Assembly: GCA_027532905.1 (NCBI GenBank)
Contig: JAPZUA010000004.1
Span: forward strand, 493,958 to 557,957
Direction: 5' to 3'
Length of the DNA stretch: 64,000 nucleotides
Origin: Magnetospirillum sp.
Lineage (GTDB): Bacteria > Pseudomonadota > Alphaproteobacteria > CACIAM-22H2
The position numbers and the translations under genes were made by a program. The notes below the pieces were generated by a model. The model was not told the DNA's origin and searched no databases. It saw only the letters and a list, made by a program, of their open reading frames with translations. Below are positions 28,804 through 38,289 of the stretch, in pieces. Numbering within the stretch: the first letter of the stretch is position 1; the number at the start of each line of letters is the position of its first letter.

Positions 28804-29388
28804 ATGATGCGAGTCTCCGTCCTGCTACCGATTCTGGCGATCCTGCTGCTGACGGCGGTCTGGATCGCGCTGTTTGTCGCACCCAGCTCGCAAGGGCAGC
28901 GTTGGAGCGTGGTGGTGCTGATCGACGAGCGCGACCAGCTGCCGGGCCCCGCCTTCGAGGAATGGGCGCACAGCGTGCGCCGTTTTGCGCGCGAAACGCC
29001 GGGTGCAAGTGCCGTCTTGCGCGCACCTGCGATCGACGAAGATCTGGCACAGGCCGGATATCTTGTTGCCGACGACGTCGCCGACCCGATTGCCTGGCTC
29101 GATCTGCGCATGCGCGACGGTCGGCCCTTTTTCCTGGCCCTCCATGCCGGGCGCGGCTCGGACATCGCGTTCGAGCGCATAAGCGCCCATCTCGAACGCA
29201 CCGGGCTTGCGCGCCGCACGATCCTGGCGGCTTGGAACGCGAATTTCTTTGCGTTCGACATGCCGGGCGCGCGCGCCGTGCCGACGCGTGCCCGGCCAAG
29301 CGAGGCCGCCGACATTCTGCCGACCTTGCTGCGGCTGATCGGCCTCACGCCGAGCCAGCCCTTGCCCGGGTACGCGCTCGCGGGTTGA
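28804..29388 (+). CDS. small sulfatase-like (alkaline-phosphatase-superfamily) protein lacking the active site
   Basis: This 194-residue protein has one N-terminal membrane helix (about residues 5-26) that would anchor a periplasmic domain. The rest has the outline of a sulfatase collapsed to less than half size: a first strand WSVVVLIDERD, PFFLALHAG, RISAHLERTGLARRTILAAW (compare DALERSGLAENTIVVFTSDNG, as I recall the family) and ADILPTLLRLIGL near the end. The Cys/Ser of the formylglycine motif and the DDxR and DNG/DHG metal ligands are missing. It is either a degenerate remnant or a non-catalytic binding protein. It lies at the edge of the sugar cluster, 75 nt before an aminotransferase gene. 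Confidence 0.55.
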   Translation: MMRVSVLLPILAILLLTAVWIALFVAPSSQGQRWSVVVLIDERDQLPGPAFEEWAHSVRRFARETPGASAVLRAPAIDEDLAQAGYLVADDVADPIAWLDLRMRDGRPFFLALHAGRGSDIAFERISAHLERTGLARRTILAAWNANFFAFDMPGARAVPTRARPSEAADILPTLLRLIGLTPSQPLPGYALAG

Positions 29389-29462
29389 CAGGCACGGCGG
29401 CACCGGCCGACAAGAAGACTGTTCCTTCCCTTGCCGCCCCCGCCCTTTTCGCGAGACCAAGC

Positions 29463-30590
29463 ATGCAGTTCTACCGCCACGGACTTTCCAGCGCCGACGC
29501 CAAGGCCGTTGCCGAGGTTCTCGACACGCCATTCCTGACCTCGGGTGCGGTCGGCAAAAAGGTCGAAGCGCAGATCGCCGAATTTTTCGGCCAGCCCTAT
29601 GCGCTTCTCGTGAATAGCTGGACCAACGGCGCACTCGCCGTGCTGCTGGCCCTCGACATCAAGCCCGGCGACGAGGTCATTATCCCGGCCCAGACTTTCA
29701 TCGCGACCGCGAACATGGTCGAGCTCATCGGCGCCAAGCCGGTGTTCGCCGATGTCGATCCGCACACGCTGCTGCTGACACCTGAGAGCGCCGCACGCGC
29801 GGTCAGCCCACGCACGCGCGCGTGCATCCCTGTGCACATGTACGGGCTCATGTGCGATATGGCGGGTCTTCGCGCGGCCCTGCCCGCCCACGTGACGCTG
29901 ATCGAGGATTGCGCGCATTGCTTCGAGGGCACGCGCGACGGCGAACCGCCCGGCAAACATGCGGAAGTCGCCATCTTCTCGTTCTACGCCACCAAGAACG
30001 TTACCTGCGGCGAAGGCGGGGCGATCATCCTCAAGGACGAAAAACTCTTTGCCGCCCTGCAGCAGACGCGCCTGCACGGCATGAGTGCGATCGCCGCCGA
30101 CCGCTTCAAAGCGGGCCAGTATCGGCATTGGGACATGGCGCGCTTGGGCGTGAAGGCCAATCTGCCCGATCTGCTGGCGGCCTTGCTGCCGAACCAGATC
30201 GCGACGATCCGCGAGCGCCTGCCCGCGCGCACGGCCCTGGTCGAGCGCTATCGCACCGAGCTTGCCAATCTGCCGATCCGGCTGCAGGCGCTGCCCGATA
30301 CTTGCGTGTCGGCACATCATCTGTTCCCGATCCACGTGAAGCCGGCCGCACGCGATGCAGCGATCGCCGCCCTCAATGCGGCGGGCATCCCGGTCACGGT
30401 CAATTACCGGTCGGTGCCGACCTTGACCTACTACCGCGAGAAATACGGCTACACGCAAGCTTCGTTCCCGGTGTCGCACGAATGGGGCGAGGGCGAGATC
30501 ACGCTGCCGCTGTGGCCCGGGATGCCCGACGAAGACCAGACCAAGATCATTGAAACGCTGCGCAGCGCCGTCGTGCCGCTCTGCGGCTAA
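29463..30590 (+). CDS. DegT/DnrJ/EryC1/StrS-family sugar aminotransferase
   Basis: This 375-residue PLP enzyme adds an amino group to a keto sugar nucleotide. The PLP Lys is Lys178 in SFYATKNVTCGEGGA, and the cofactor Asp lies in LIEDCAHCFEG (Asp149). The start MQFYRHGLSSADAKAV resembles WbpE and PseC-type enzymes. A UDP-sugar dehydrogenase and a membrane 4,6-dehydratase lie downstream on the same strand, so a UDP-4-keto or 3-keto N-acetylhexosamine is a likely substrate. The exact position aminated cannot be read from sequence. Confidence 0.92.
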   Translation: MQFYRHGLSSADAKAVAEVLDTPFLTSGAVGKKVEAQIAEFFGQPYALLVNSWTNGALAVLLALDIKPGDEVIIPAQTFIATANMVELIGAKPVFADVDPHTLLLTPESAARAVSPRTRACIPVHMYGLMCDMAGLRAALPAHVTLIEDCAHCFEGTRDGEPPGKHAEVAIFSFYATKNVTCGEGGAIILKDEKLFAALQQTRLHGMSAIAADRFKAGQYRHWDMARLGVKANLPDLLAALLPNQIATIRERLPARTALVERYRTELANLPIRLQALPDTCVSAHHLFPIHVKPAARDAAIAALNAAGIPVTVNYRSVPTLTYYREKYGYTQASFPVSHEWGEGEITLPLWPGMPDEDQTKIIETLRSAVVPLCG

Positions 30591-30614
30591 ACTTGGCGTG
30601 CCGCTCTGCGGCTA
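30572..30614. repeat. 18-bp direct repeat at the end of two convergent genes
   Basis: CGTGCCGCTCTGCGGCTA occurs at 30572-30589 and again, without change, at 30597-30614. The first copy contains the last codons of the aminotransferase gene and most of its TAA. The second copy supplies the TAG stop, on the other strand, of the aldo/keto reductase gene. It looks like a small local duplication. Confidence 0.9.
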
Positions 30615-31601
30615 GTTGCGCGGCGGCGTTTTGGGTGTGGGCGTTGCGGGGGCTGCAAAAGCGCTTTCGGCATAGGCCGCGCGGATGCGCGCGACATCGG
30701 CCGGATCGAGCGGGCCGAAATCGGACGTGGCGGCGTTCTCGCAAACTTCGGCGGGTGCGAGCATGCCCGGAATCGCAACGCTGATCGCCGGATGCGACAG
30801 GCAAAAGCGCAGCGCAGTCTGTGCGAGCGTGTGGCCCGCTTTGGCCGCGATGTCGCCCGCAAGGCTGCGGCCCGCATCGGCCCATTGGCGGATGCGCTCA
30901 GGCGGCCAATTGCGGCGATGGTCGCCCTCGGGGAATACCGCGTCGGCCGCCAGCTTGCCCGACAGGAATCCGAAGGCGAGCGGGGTGCGCGCAATCACGC
31001 CGACATCGGCTGCCAGCGCGCGGTCGAGCAGGCCGATTTCGAGGGCGCGCTGGTCGGCCAAGTTGAAATTCGCCTGCACGCACACCGGTGCGAAAGCCTC
31101 GATCGCCGCCAACGCTTCGGCCGGCGTTTTGAGCGACAGGCCCCAGGCCGCGATCTTGCCCTCGGCCTTGAGCGCTTCGAGTGTGGCGAGGATCTCGGGC
31201 TCGGCATGCAGCAAGTCGAGCGGCGGATTGTGCAGCTGCAAAAGATCGATCGTGCCGCGCCGCAGTCGCTGAAGCGAGCCCTCGACCGAGCGGCGCAGAT
31301 GGGCCGGCGAAAAATCCTGTGGGCCTCCAAAGCGCGGATGGCCTGCTTTGGTTGCTATGCGCACCGCAACGGACGTGCCGAACGTTTCGCCCAGCAGCGT
31401 CTCGGCGTGGCCGTCGCCATAGGCGTCGGCCGTATCGAAAAAATTGATGCCGCAATCGCGCGCTTGGACCAGCGCCGCGCGCGACTGGCGGTCGTCGGTG
31501 GCGCCGTAGGAGGCACCCGCGACGAACCCACCTATACCCCAGGTGCCGAAGCCGATCTCCGACACAAAAAACCCGCTTTTGCCGAGCTTGCGCTTGCGCA
31601 T
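30612..31601 (-). CDS. aldo/keto reductase
   Basis: This 329-residue NADPH-dependent reductase has a TIM-barrel fold. The catalytic tetrad is visible as Asp and Tyr in FFDTADAYGDGHAE, Lys in RIATKAGHP and His in LLQLHNPP. The start is RKRKLGKSGFFVSEIGFGTWGIGG. It lies within the sugar cluster but on the opposite strand to its neighbours. It could reduce a keto sugar or an unrelated aldehyde. The last residues (APATPTPKTPPRN) form a Pro-rich tail beyond the usual end. Confidence 0.9.
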   Translation of the reverse strand: MRKRKLGKSGFFVSEIGFGTWGIGGFVAGASYGATDDRQSRAALVQARDCGINFFDTADAYGDGHAETLLGETFGTSVAVRIATKAGHPRFGGPQDFSPAHLRRSVEGSLQRLRRGTIDLLQLHNPPLDLLHAEPEILATLEALKAEGKIAAWGLSLKTPAEALAAIEAFAPVCVQANFNLADQRALEIGLLDRALAADVGVIARTPLAFGFLSGKLAADAVFPEGDHRRNWPPERIRQWADAGRSLAGDIAAKAGHTLAQTALRFCLSHPAISVAIPGMLAPAEVCENAATSDFGPLDPADVARIRAAYAESAFAAPATPTPKTPPRN

Positions 31602-31730
31602 GATGCCCCTGGTGCCGCGTCGATTCGACGATCCCCTAGCCTAAGCGTCCGGCAGCTTCGGGACCAAGATTTTCGATGCTTGCGCAATGCAGGCAGGGCC
31701 GCTACGAAAGACCCAAATACGGAGAAACCC

Positions 31731-33002
31731 ATGGAATCGCGCACGCATATCGCCGTCGTCGGGCTCGGCTATGTCGGATTGCCGCTTGCGGTCGGGCTTG
31801 CCGGCCATTTCCGCGTCACGGGCTTCGACCTCAACTCGACGCGCGTGGCCGAGCTGAAAGCGGGCCACGACCGCACCGGCGAAATCGACAATTCGCGCCT
31901 CAAGGCAAGCAAGCTCGCACTTTCGGCCGATGCAGCCGCGATGGCGGGGGCGGACGTTTTCATTGTAACCGTGCCGACCCCGATCGACGAAGCCAACCGG
32001 CCCGACCTGCGGGCCGTCGTGGCCGCCAGCCGCACGGTCGGCGGGGCGATCAAAAAGGGCGCCATCGTCGTTCTCGAAAGCACGGTCTATCCGGGGGTCA
32101 CCGAAGAGATCATGGGGCCCGAGATCGCCAAGGCCTCGGGCCTTGTGTGCGGCGTTGATTTCTTTTTGGGCTACAGCCCCGAGCGAATCAATCCCGGCGA
32201 CCGCGAGCACACGGTCGACCGCATCACGAAGGTGGTCGCGGGCCAAACACCGGAAGTGGCCGAAAAACTCGGCGCCCTCTACGGTGCGATCAACGGCGGC
32301 AACGTGTTCCTGGCGCGCGACATCCGCACGGCCGAAGCCGCCAAAGTGATCGAGAACGCGCAGCGCGACATCAACATCGCGTTCATCAACGAGATCACGA
32401 TGATCTTCAACAAGATGGGCCTGTCGGCGCACGACGTGCTCGCGGCCGCGCGCACCAAGTGGAACTTCTTGCCCTTCACGCCGGGGCTCGTCGGCGGCCA
32501 TTGCATCAGCGTCGATCCGTACTATCTGGCCGAGGCGGCGATGCGATTGAAGCACCACCCCGACATCATCCTTGCGGGCCGGCGCACGAACGACAGCATG
32601 GCGGCCTATTGCGCCTCGGAAGTCGCGCGCATGCTGGTCGGTCGGCGCGGTTTTAGCGCGCGCATTCTGGTGCTGGGCATCGCGTTCAAAGAGAACGTGC
32701 CCGATCTGCGCAACACCAAGGTCGTCGATCTTGCCGACGATCTGCGCGCGCGCGGCCATGCGGTGGACATCTACGATCCGATCGTCGATGCGGCCGAGGC
32801 CAAACACGAATATGGCGTCGATCTCGTGGCAACACTCGACGGCGGCGTGCGCTACGACGCGGTCGTTGCGGCCGTCGGCCATCGCACCTTCGCCGATCTC
32901 GATCTTGCGATGCTGACGGCCGACGACGCGCTCCTGTTCGACATCAAGGGCCTTTGGCGCAGCAAGAGCCTGCCGCCCGGCCGGCGCTACCGCGCCCTGT
33001 GA
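31731..33002 (+). CDS. UDP-N-acetylhexosamine 6-dehydrogenase (TviB/WbpO-like)
   Basis: This 423-residue NAD-dependent enzyme oxidises C6 of a UDP-sugar to the uronic acid. It has the Rossmann motif GLGYVG (residues 11-16), the TPIDEANRPDL and ESTVYPGVTEE segments, SPERINPGD, and catalytic Cys258 in PGLVGGHCISVDPYYL. The wording matches the UDP-GlcNAc/UDP-GalNAc dehydrogenase group rather than UDP-glucose dehydrogenase. ATG 31731 has GGAG 9 nt upstream. The next gene begins inside its stop codon. Confidence 0.93.
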   Translation: MESRTHIAVVGLGYVGLPLAVGLAGHFRVTGFDLNSTRVAELKAGHDRTGEIDNSRLKASKLALSADAAAMAGADVFIVTVPTPIDEANRPDLRAVVAASRTVGGAIKKGAIVVLESTVYPGVTEEIMGPEIAKASGLVCGVDFFLGYSPERINPGDREHTVDRITKVVAGQTPEVAEKLGALYGAINGGNVFLARDIRTAEAAKVIENAQRDINIAFINEITMIFNKMGLSAHDVLAAARTKWNFLPFTPGLVGGHCISVDPYYLAEAAMRLKHHPDIILAGRRTNDSMAAYCASEVARMLVGRRGFSARILVLGIAFKENVPDLRNTKVVDLADDLRARGHAVDIYDPIVDAAEAKHEYGVDLVATLDGGVRYDAVVAAVGHRTFADLDLAMLTADDALLFDIKGLWRSKSLPPGRRYRAL

Positions 33003-34897
33003 GCACGCGGGCGCCCTTCCTGTCGCGCTTCAACCGCGTGGCACTGGCCATGACGCACGATCTGGGCATGGCGGCGGCGGCTTTCCTCGTTTCGCTGTAC
33101 TTGCGCGTCGGCGACGAGATGTTCGACTATCCGGTCGATTTTCTGGCAGGCGGCACGGCCTTGTTCGTCGTCGCCGCGGCAATCGCGTTCCGCTTCACAG
33201 GGCTCTCGCGCGGCGTGTGGCGCTACGTTTCGATCGACGATCTTGCCGTGATCGCGCGCGGCACCACGCTTGCTCTGCTGCTGTTCGTGCCCGCGATGTT
33301 TTTGTGGACGCGGCTCGAGATCATGCCGCGTTCGACAATATTCATCGGCTGGTTTGTGCTGTTTGCCCTACTCACGGGGCCGCGCCTCATCTACCGCACG
33401 GTGCGCGAGGGCAAGCTCAATCTTTCGTTCGGCGCCCCGCGCGCCGACCAGGTGCAGGTGCTGCTCGTCGGTGCGAACGATGGGGCCGAACTTTTCCTGC
33501 AGGCCAATCGCCGCCGCGGGCGCGCGCCCTATTTTGTGGTCGGAATTCTCGACGACGCCGAACGGCGCAAGGGCCGCCAGATCGGCGGCGTCGATGTGCT
33601 GGGGCCGGTGAATGCGCTCGAGGCGATCCTTGCCGATCTGCGCCGCCGCGGCTTCCGCCCGCAGCGCCTCGTTGTCGCGACGTCGATGGACGGAACCGCA
33701 CTCAGCAACGTCGTCGATCTTGCCGACCGCTGCGGACTTACGGCCGTGCGCCTGCCGCGCATCAACGAACTCAACCGGGCCGCACAGGGCGACAATGCGC
33801 TCGATGTGAGCCCGATCGCGATCGAAGATCTGCTCGGCCGGCCGCAGACCGTGCTCGACCGGGCGGCGATGGACGAGCTTGTGCGCGGCCGGCGCGTGCT
33901 CGTTACAGGAGCTGGCGGCAGCATCGGCGCGGAGCTTGTGCGCCAGATCGCGCAGCGCGGCCCCGCCCAGCTCGATCTCATCGACAATTCGGAATTTGCA
34001 CTCTACGCGATCGACCGCGAGGTCGAGGAGACCTGGCCGCATGTGGCGCGGCGCGCCACGATCGGCGATGTGCGCGAAGCGGGTGCGATGCGCCATGTGC
34101 TGGCGCGTGCCGCACCTGAGATCGTGTTTCACGCCGCCGCCCTCAAGCACGTGCCGCTGCTCGAGGCCAATCCCGCACAGGGAGCGCTTACCAACGCCAT
34201 AGGCACACGCAACGTCGCCGACGCGGCGGTGGCGGCCGGTGCGCATGCGATGGTGCTGATCTCGACCGACAAGGCCGTGAACCCGACCAACGTGCTGGGG
34301 GCGACCAAACGCCTTGCCGAAATCTTCTGCCAGGCGCGCGACGCACAGAACACTTCCACGCGGTTCGTTGCCGTGCGCTTCGGCAATGTGCTCGGCTCCT
34401 CGGGCTCGGTCGTGCCGCTGTTCCAGCGCCAGCTTGCCGCCGGCGGCCCGATCACGGTCACGCATCCCGACATCGAACGCTATTTCATGACCATCCGCGA
34501 AGCCTGCGAGTTGGTGCTGCAGGCGAGCGTGCTGGCCCTTGCCGGCAGCGGTACGGCCCGCGGCAGTCTCTTGGTGCTCGAAATGGGCGGGCCGGTGCGC
34601 ATCCTCGATCTTGCCAAGCGCATGATCCGGCTTGCGGGCAAACGGCCCGAGCGCGACATCGCGATTTCGTTCACGGGCTTGCGCCCCGGCGAAAAGCTCT
34701 TCGAAGAACTTTTCTACAAGGACGAGCAGAACACCGCCACGTCCGTGCCGGGGATCCAACTTGCGGGCTCCCCGCCGGTCGATGCCGCCGCGATCGAGGC
34801 CGATCTTGCGGCCCTCGAAGCGATTGCGCTTCGCTGCGACGATGCGGGCGTGGTTGCCACGCTGCAGCGCATCCTGCCGAGCTACAAACCCGCCTAA
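32999..34897 (+). CDS. membrane-anchored UDP-sugar 4,6-dehydratase (WbpM/CapD type)
   Basis: This protein of about 632 residues has four N-terminal membrane helices (first 125 residues), a nucleotide-binding connector (VQVLLVGANDGAELFLQ) and a C-terminal SDR domain with TGAGGSIGAELVRQI. The catalytic segment reads LISTDKAVNPTNVLGATKR: the usual YxxxK Tyr is Leu, in line with the large WbpM subgroup, where I recall Met at this place. It converts UDP-GlcNAc to the 4-keto-6-deoxy sugar. I chose GTG 32999, which overlaps the upstream stop as GTGA; a TTG at 32954 is in frame. Confidence 0.92.
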   Translation: MSTRAPFLSRFNRVALAMTHDLGMAAAAFLVSLYLRVGDEMFDYPVDFLAGGTALFVVAAAIAFRFTGLSRGVWRYVSIDDLAVIARGTTLALLLFVPAMFLWTRLEIMPRSTIFIGWFVLFALLTGPRLIYRTVREGKLNLSFGAPRADQVQVLLVGANDGAELFLQANRRRGRAPYFVVGILDDAERRKGRQIGGVDVLGPVNALEAILADLRRRGFRPQRLVVATSMDGTALSNVVDLADRCGLTAVRLPRINELNRAAQGDNALDVSPIAIEDLLGRPQTVLDRAAMDELVRGRRVLVTGAGGSIGAELVRQIAQRGPAQLDLIDNSEFALYAIDREVEETWPHVARRATIGDVREAGAMRHVLARAAPEIVFHAAALKHVPLLEANPAQGALTNAIGTRNVADAAVAAGAHAMVLISTDKAVNPTNVLGATKRLAEIFCQARDAQNTSTRFVAVRFGNVLGSSGSVVPLFQRQLAAGGPITVTHPDIERYFMTIREACELVLQASVLALAGSGTARGSLLVLEMGGPVRILDLAKRMIRLAGKRPERDIAISFTGLRPGEKLFEELFYKDEQNTATSVPGIQLAGSPPVDAAAIEADLAALEAIALRCDDAGVVATLQRILPSYKPA

Positions 34898-34908
34898 ACG
34901 CCGCCCAT

Positions 34909-35799
34909 CTAAGCTTCGGCAGCCAGAATCGCGGAAACGGTTGCGGCCAAGCGCTTGCGCCAGTCGGGCGGCGTTATGTCGTATTCGCGCGCTATACGCG
35001 CGCAGTCGAGCACACCCCAGGCGGGACGTGCTGCCGGCAGTTTGTATTCGTGCGTGGCGATGCGCTCGACCGGCGGGCGCGGATGGCCATGCACTGCCCC
35101 TTCGTCCAGGATCGCTTCGGCAAAACGCGCCCACGTCGTCGGCGGCCGGCCCTGGAAATGGAGCAGGCCAAGGCCGGATTTGTGTTCGCCTTCGCATTGA
35201 CGCTTGAGGATCGCGAGCACCGCATCGGCAATATCGAGGGCGGAGGTGGGCCCGCCCTGCTGGTCGTCGACGACGCGCAAGCGCTCTTGCGTCTTGGCCA
35301 AGCGCAACATCGTGCGCACGAAATTGGCACCCCAGGGTGCGAAGACCCACGAGGTGCGCAAGATCGCGCAGCGCCCGCCCGCCTTGTACGCCGCGATTTC
35401 GCCGGCACGCTTGGTGCGGCCGTAAACGCTGAGCGGTTCGGTCGGGTCCGCCTCGCGATAGGGGATGCGCTCCTGTCCGCCGAACACATAGTCGCTCGAC
35501 AGATGCACAAACGGAATGCCCGCCGCCGCTGCGGCAGCCGCTGCACGGCCCGGCATTTCGGCATTCAGGAACGCGGCCGTCTCCGGCTCGCTTTCTGCCT
35601 TGTCGACGGCCGTATAGGCGGCGGCATTGGCGAGCGCATCGGGTTTTGCAGCCTCGATCGCGGCCGCTATCGCATCGGGCTTGGTAAGATCGATCTGCGC
35701 GCGGCCCAGTGCGGTCACGTCCCAACCCGCCACAGGGCCTTGCGCCAACAAAGCGCGTGCGACTTGGCCGCTGGCCCCGAGGACGAGCAGGCGCTTCAT
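34909..35799 (-). CDS. rfbD: dTDP-4-dehydrorhamnose reductase
   Basis: This 296-residue SDR enzyme performs the last step of dTDP-L-rhamnose synthesis, NADPH reduction of the 4-keto group. It has the N-terminal LVLGASGQVARALLAQ, NAAAYTAVDKAESEPE, STDYVFGG-like FVHLSSDYVFGGQE and the catalytic YGRTKRAGE. It is the last gene of an rfbC-A-B-D run on the minus strand, 6 nt after rfbB. Confidence 0.95.
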   Translation of the reverse strand: MKRLLVLGASGQVARALLAQGPVAGWDVTALGRAQIDLTKPDAIAAAIEAAKPDALANAAAYTAVDKAESEPETAAFLNAEMPGRAAAAAAAAGIPFVHLSSDYVFGGQERIPYREADPTEPLSVYGRTKRAGEIAAYKAGGRCAILRTSWVFAPWGANFVRTMLRLAKTQERLRVVDDQQGGPTSALDIADAVLAILKRQCEGEHKSGLGLLHFQGRPPTTWARFAEAILDEGAVHGHPRPPVERIATHEYKLPAARPAWGVLDCARIAREYDITPPDWRKRLAATVSAILAAEA

Positions 35800-35805
35800 C
35801 CGACC

Positions 35806-36864
35806 CTAGCCTTTGCCCAAACGATCCAGCGCGTAGCGCTTCGCGCGGATCGATTGCAGCCAATCGACATGGTCGAGATACCAATCGACCGTCGCAGCAA
35901 GCCCGTCAGAAAAATTATAGCGCGGCTGCCAGCCAAGCTCGGCCTTGGCCTTGGCCGCGTCGATCGCGTAGCGCAGATCGTGGCCCGGCCGGTCGGGCAC
36001 GAATTCGATCAGATTGCGGCGCGCGCCCGCAGCGGGCACGCCCAAACGCCGGTCCACATGGTCGCAGATCGCGTGCACGACATCGAGATTGGCAAGCTCC
36101 GCGCCGCCGCCGAACGCGTAGGTCGCCCCCGGTGCGGCGTTAACGAGCGCTTGCCACAGGCCAGCGGCATGGTCGTCGACATGCAGCCAATCGCGCCGGT
36201 TACGGCCGTCGCCATAGACCGGCAGCTTCTCGCCCGCAGCTGCCTTCGCGATCATCAGCGGGATCAGCTTCTCGGGGAACTGCCACGGCCCGTAATTGTT
36301 CGAGCAGTTCGTGACGAGCGTGGGCAAGCCATATGTCTCGTGCCACGCGCGCACGAGATGGTCGGACGCGGCTTTCGACGCCGCATAGGGCGAGTTGGGC
36401 GCGTAAGCCGAAGCTTCGGTGAAGGGCGGATCGTCGAAGCCGAGCGTGCCGAACACCTCGTCGGTCGAGATATGGTGGAAACGAAAATGCTTCTTTGCAT
36501 CCGCCGGCAGGTCGCGCCAATAGCCAAGGGTAGCGACCAACAAGCGGGCGGTTGCCGCAATATTGGTTTCGACGAAGGCGAGCGGCCCGTCGATCGAGCG
36601 ATCGACATGCGTCTCGGCCGCAAAATTGACGATCGCATCGGGCTTCACCTCAGCCAGCAGCGCGGAAAGCTTGGCGCTATCGCCGATGTCGCCTTCGACG
36701 AAACGGTAGGCGTCGTTGCCTTCGAGGGAAGCCAAGGAAGCCGGGTTGGCGGCATAGGTGAGCTTGTCGAGATTGACGGCCCGCGCCAGACCGCGACCCA
36801 CGACATGGCGCAAATAGGCCGAGCCGATGAAGCCGCAACCGCCGGTGACGAGCAGCGTGCGCAT
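35806..36864 (-). CDS. rfbB: dTDP-glucose 4,6-dehydratase
   Basis: This 352-residue extended SDR makes dTDP-4-keto-6-deoxyglucose. Diagnostic stretches are MRTLLVTGGCGFIGSAYLRH, HISTDEVFGTLG, YAASKAASDHLVRAW with the catalytic Tyr and Lys, and NCSNNYGPWQFPEKLIPLMI. I chose ATG 36864, which gives the standard N terminus. Its start lies 5 nt after the end of rfbA. Confidence 0.96.
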   Translation of the reverse strand: MRTLLVTGGCGFIGSAYLRHVVGRGLARAVNLDKLTYAANPASLASLEGNDAYRFVEGDIGDSAKLSALLAEVKPDAIVNFAAETHVDRSIDGPLAFVETNIAATARLLVATLGYWRDLPADAKKHFRFHHISTDEVFGTLGFDDPPFTEASAYAPNSPYAASKAASDHLVRAWHETYGLPTLVTNCSNNYGPWQFPEKLIPLMIAKAAAGEKLPVYGDGRNRRDWLHVDDHAAGLWQALVNAAPGATYAFGGGAELANLDVVHAICDHVDRRLGVPAAGARRNLIEFVPDRPGHDLRYAIDAAKAKAELGWQPRYNFSDGLAATVDWYLDHVDWLQSIRAKRYALDRLGKG

Positions 36865-36869
36865 GGCGC

Positions 36870-37751
36870 TCAACCGGCCTTGGCGACGCGCAGCAGATAC
36901 TCGCCGTAACCGCTTTTGCGCAGCGGCTCGGCGAGGCGCGCAAGCGCCGCCGAATCGATCCAGCGCTGACGCCAGGCGATTTCCTCAGGGCAACCGATCT
37001 TGAGCCCCTGGCGACGTTCGACGGCCGCGATGAAATTGGCCGCATCGAGCAGCGAATCTTGCGTGCCCGTATCGAGCCACGCATAGCCGCGATTGAGCGT
37101 TTCGACGCTGAGCAGCCCTTCTTGCATATAGAGGCGGTTGAGATCGGTGATCTCGAGCTCGCCCCGCGGGCTGGGCTTCAGCGATTTGGCGCGCGCGGGC
37201 GCACTTGCATCGTAGAAATAGAGGCCCGTCACAGCGAGGTTCGAAGGCGGATCTTTCGGCTTTTCGACGATGTCGAGCGCTTTGCCCTTCGCATCGAGCG
37301 TGACCACGCCGTAGCGCTCGGGATCGGCGACTTGGTAGGCGAAGATCGTCGCACCGGGTTGCGTTGCTTGGGCTGCCGCCTGCAGACGGCGCGACAGGCC
37401 TTCGCCGTGGAAGATATTGTCGCCGAGCACAAGTGCAGACGTCCGGCCCGCCAGAAACGGCTCGGCGATGATAAGCGCTTGCGCCAAGCCCTCGGGCTTG
37501 GGCTGTTCGGCGTAGTGCAGTTCCAATCCCCACGCCGAGCCGTCGCCGAGCAGGCGCTTGAACGCGGGCAGATCGTGCGGCGTGGAGATCAGCAGAATGC
37601 GGCGAATGCCCGCCAGCATCAGCGTGCTGAGCGGGTAGTAGACCATCGGCTTGTCGTAGACCGGCAGCAGCTGCTTGCTCGTCGCAAGCGTGGCCGGATG
37701 CAGGCGCGTGCCCGAGCCGCCCGCCAAAACGATGCCGCTGCGCTCAGTCAA
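36870..37751 (-). CDS. rfbA: glucose-1-phosphate thymidylyltransferase
   Basis: This 293-residue enzyme makes dTDP-glucose from glucose-1-phosphate and dTTP. Signature stretches are [54 protein letters not shown] and [18 protein letters not shown]. The only start giving the normal N terminus is TTG at 37751, preceded by GAGG about 11 nt upstream and overlapping the rfbC end by 8 nt. Length matches RmlA. Confidence 0.95.
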   Translation of the reverse strand: MTERSGIVLAGGSGTRLHPATLATSKQLLPVYDKPMVYYPLSTLMLAGIRRILLISTPHDLPAFKRLLGDGSAWGLELHYAEQPKPEGLAQALIIAEPFLAGRTSALVLGDNIFHGEGLSRRLQAAAQATQPGATIFAYQVADPERYGVVTLDAKGKALDIVEKPKDPPSNLAVTGLYFYDASAPARAKSLKPSPRGELEITDLNRLYMQEGLLSVETLNRGYAWLDTGTQDSLLDAANFIAAVERRQGLKIGCPEEIAWRQRWIDSAALARLAEPLRKSGYGEYLLRVAKAG

Positions 37752-38289
37752 AGATCACCGCCTCGGCGAGATTCTTGCCGTTCTTATCCCGCTCGGCGAG
37801 CAGCACGTCGCCGGACGGAAGCTTCCAATCGATGCCGATGGCGGGATCGTCCCAGCGCAGCACATGCTCGTCTTGCGGGCTGTAGGGGCCCGTCACTTTG
37901 TAGGCGAAGTCGGCGGAATCGCTGAGCACCGCAAAGCCGTGCGCGAAGCCGCCGGGGACCCACAATTGGCGGCGATTTTCCGCACTGAGTTCGACGCCGA
38001 ACCATTTACCGAAGGAGGGGCTCGACCGGCGCAGATCGACCGCCACGTCCCACACTGTTCCGGCCACGACCGACACGAGCTTGCCCTGCATATTCGGCTT
38101 TTGGTAGTGGAGCCCACGCAGCGTGCCGCGGCGCGAGCGCGACAGATTGTCCTGCACGAAGGGCCCTGCAATGCCGGCCGCTTCGTAGCGCGCCTGGTTC
38201 CAGGTTTCGAGAAACAGGCCGCGCGCGTCGCCGAAGACTTTGGGCTCGACGAGTTTGAGTCCCGGCAGATCGAGATCGACGATCTTCAT
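37744..38289 (-). CDS. rfbC: dTDP-4-dehydrorhamnose 3,5-epimerase
   Basis: This 181-residue cupin-fold enzyme inverts C3 and C5 of dTDP-4-keto-6-deoxyglucose. The RmlC hallmarks are present: [20 protein letters not shown], the catalytic His in [22 protein letters not shown] and [15 protein letters not shown]. It overlaps the preceding SDR gene by 4 nt and rfbA by 8 nt, so the whole rhamnose set is one transcript. Confidence 0.96.
   Translation of the reverse strand: MKIVDLDLPGLKLVEPKVFGDARGLFLETWNQARYEAAGIAGPFVQDNLSRSRRGTLRGLHYQKPNMQGKLVSVVAGTVWDVAVDLRRSSPSFGKWFGVELSAENRRQLWVPGGFAHGFAVLSDSADFAYKVTGPYSPQDEHVLRWDDPAIGIDWKLPSGDVLLAERDKNGKNLAEAVIFD

Noticed and set aside
33368..35884. 838-codon minus-strand open frame opposite the 4,6-dehydratase and rfbD
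   Set aside because: It covers one gene antisense and another out of frame, and no recognisable motif occurs.
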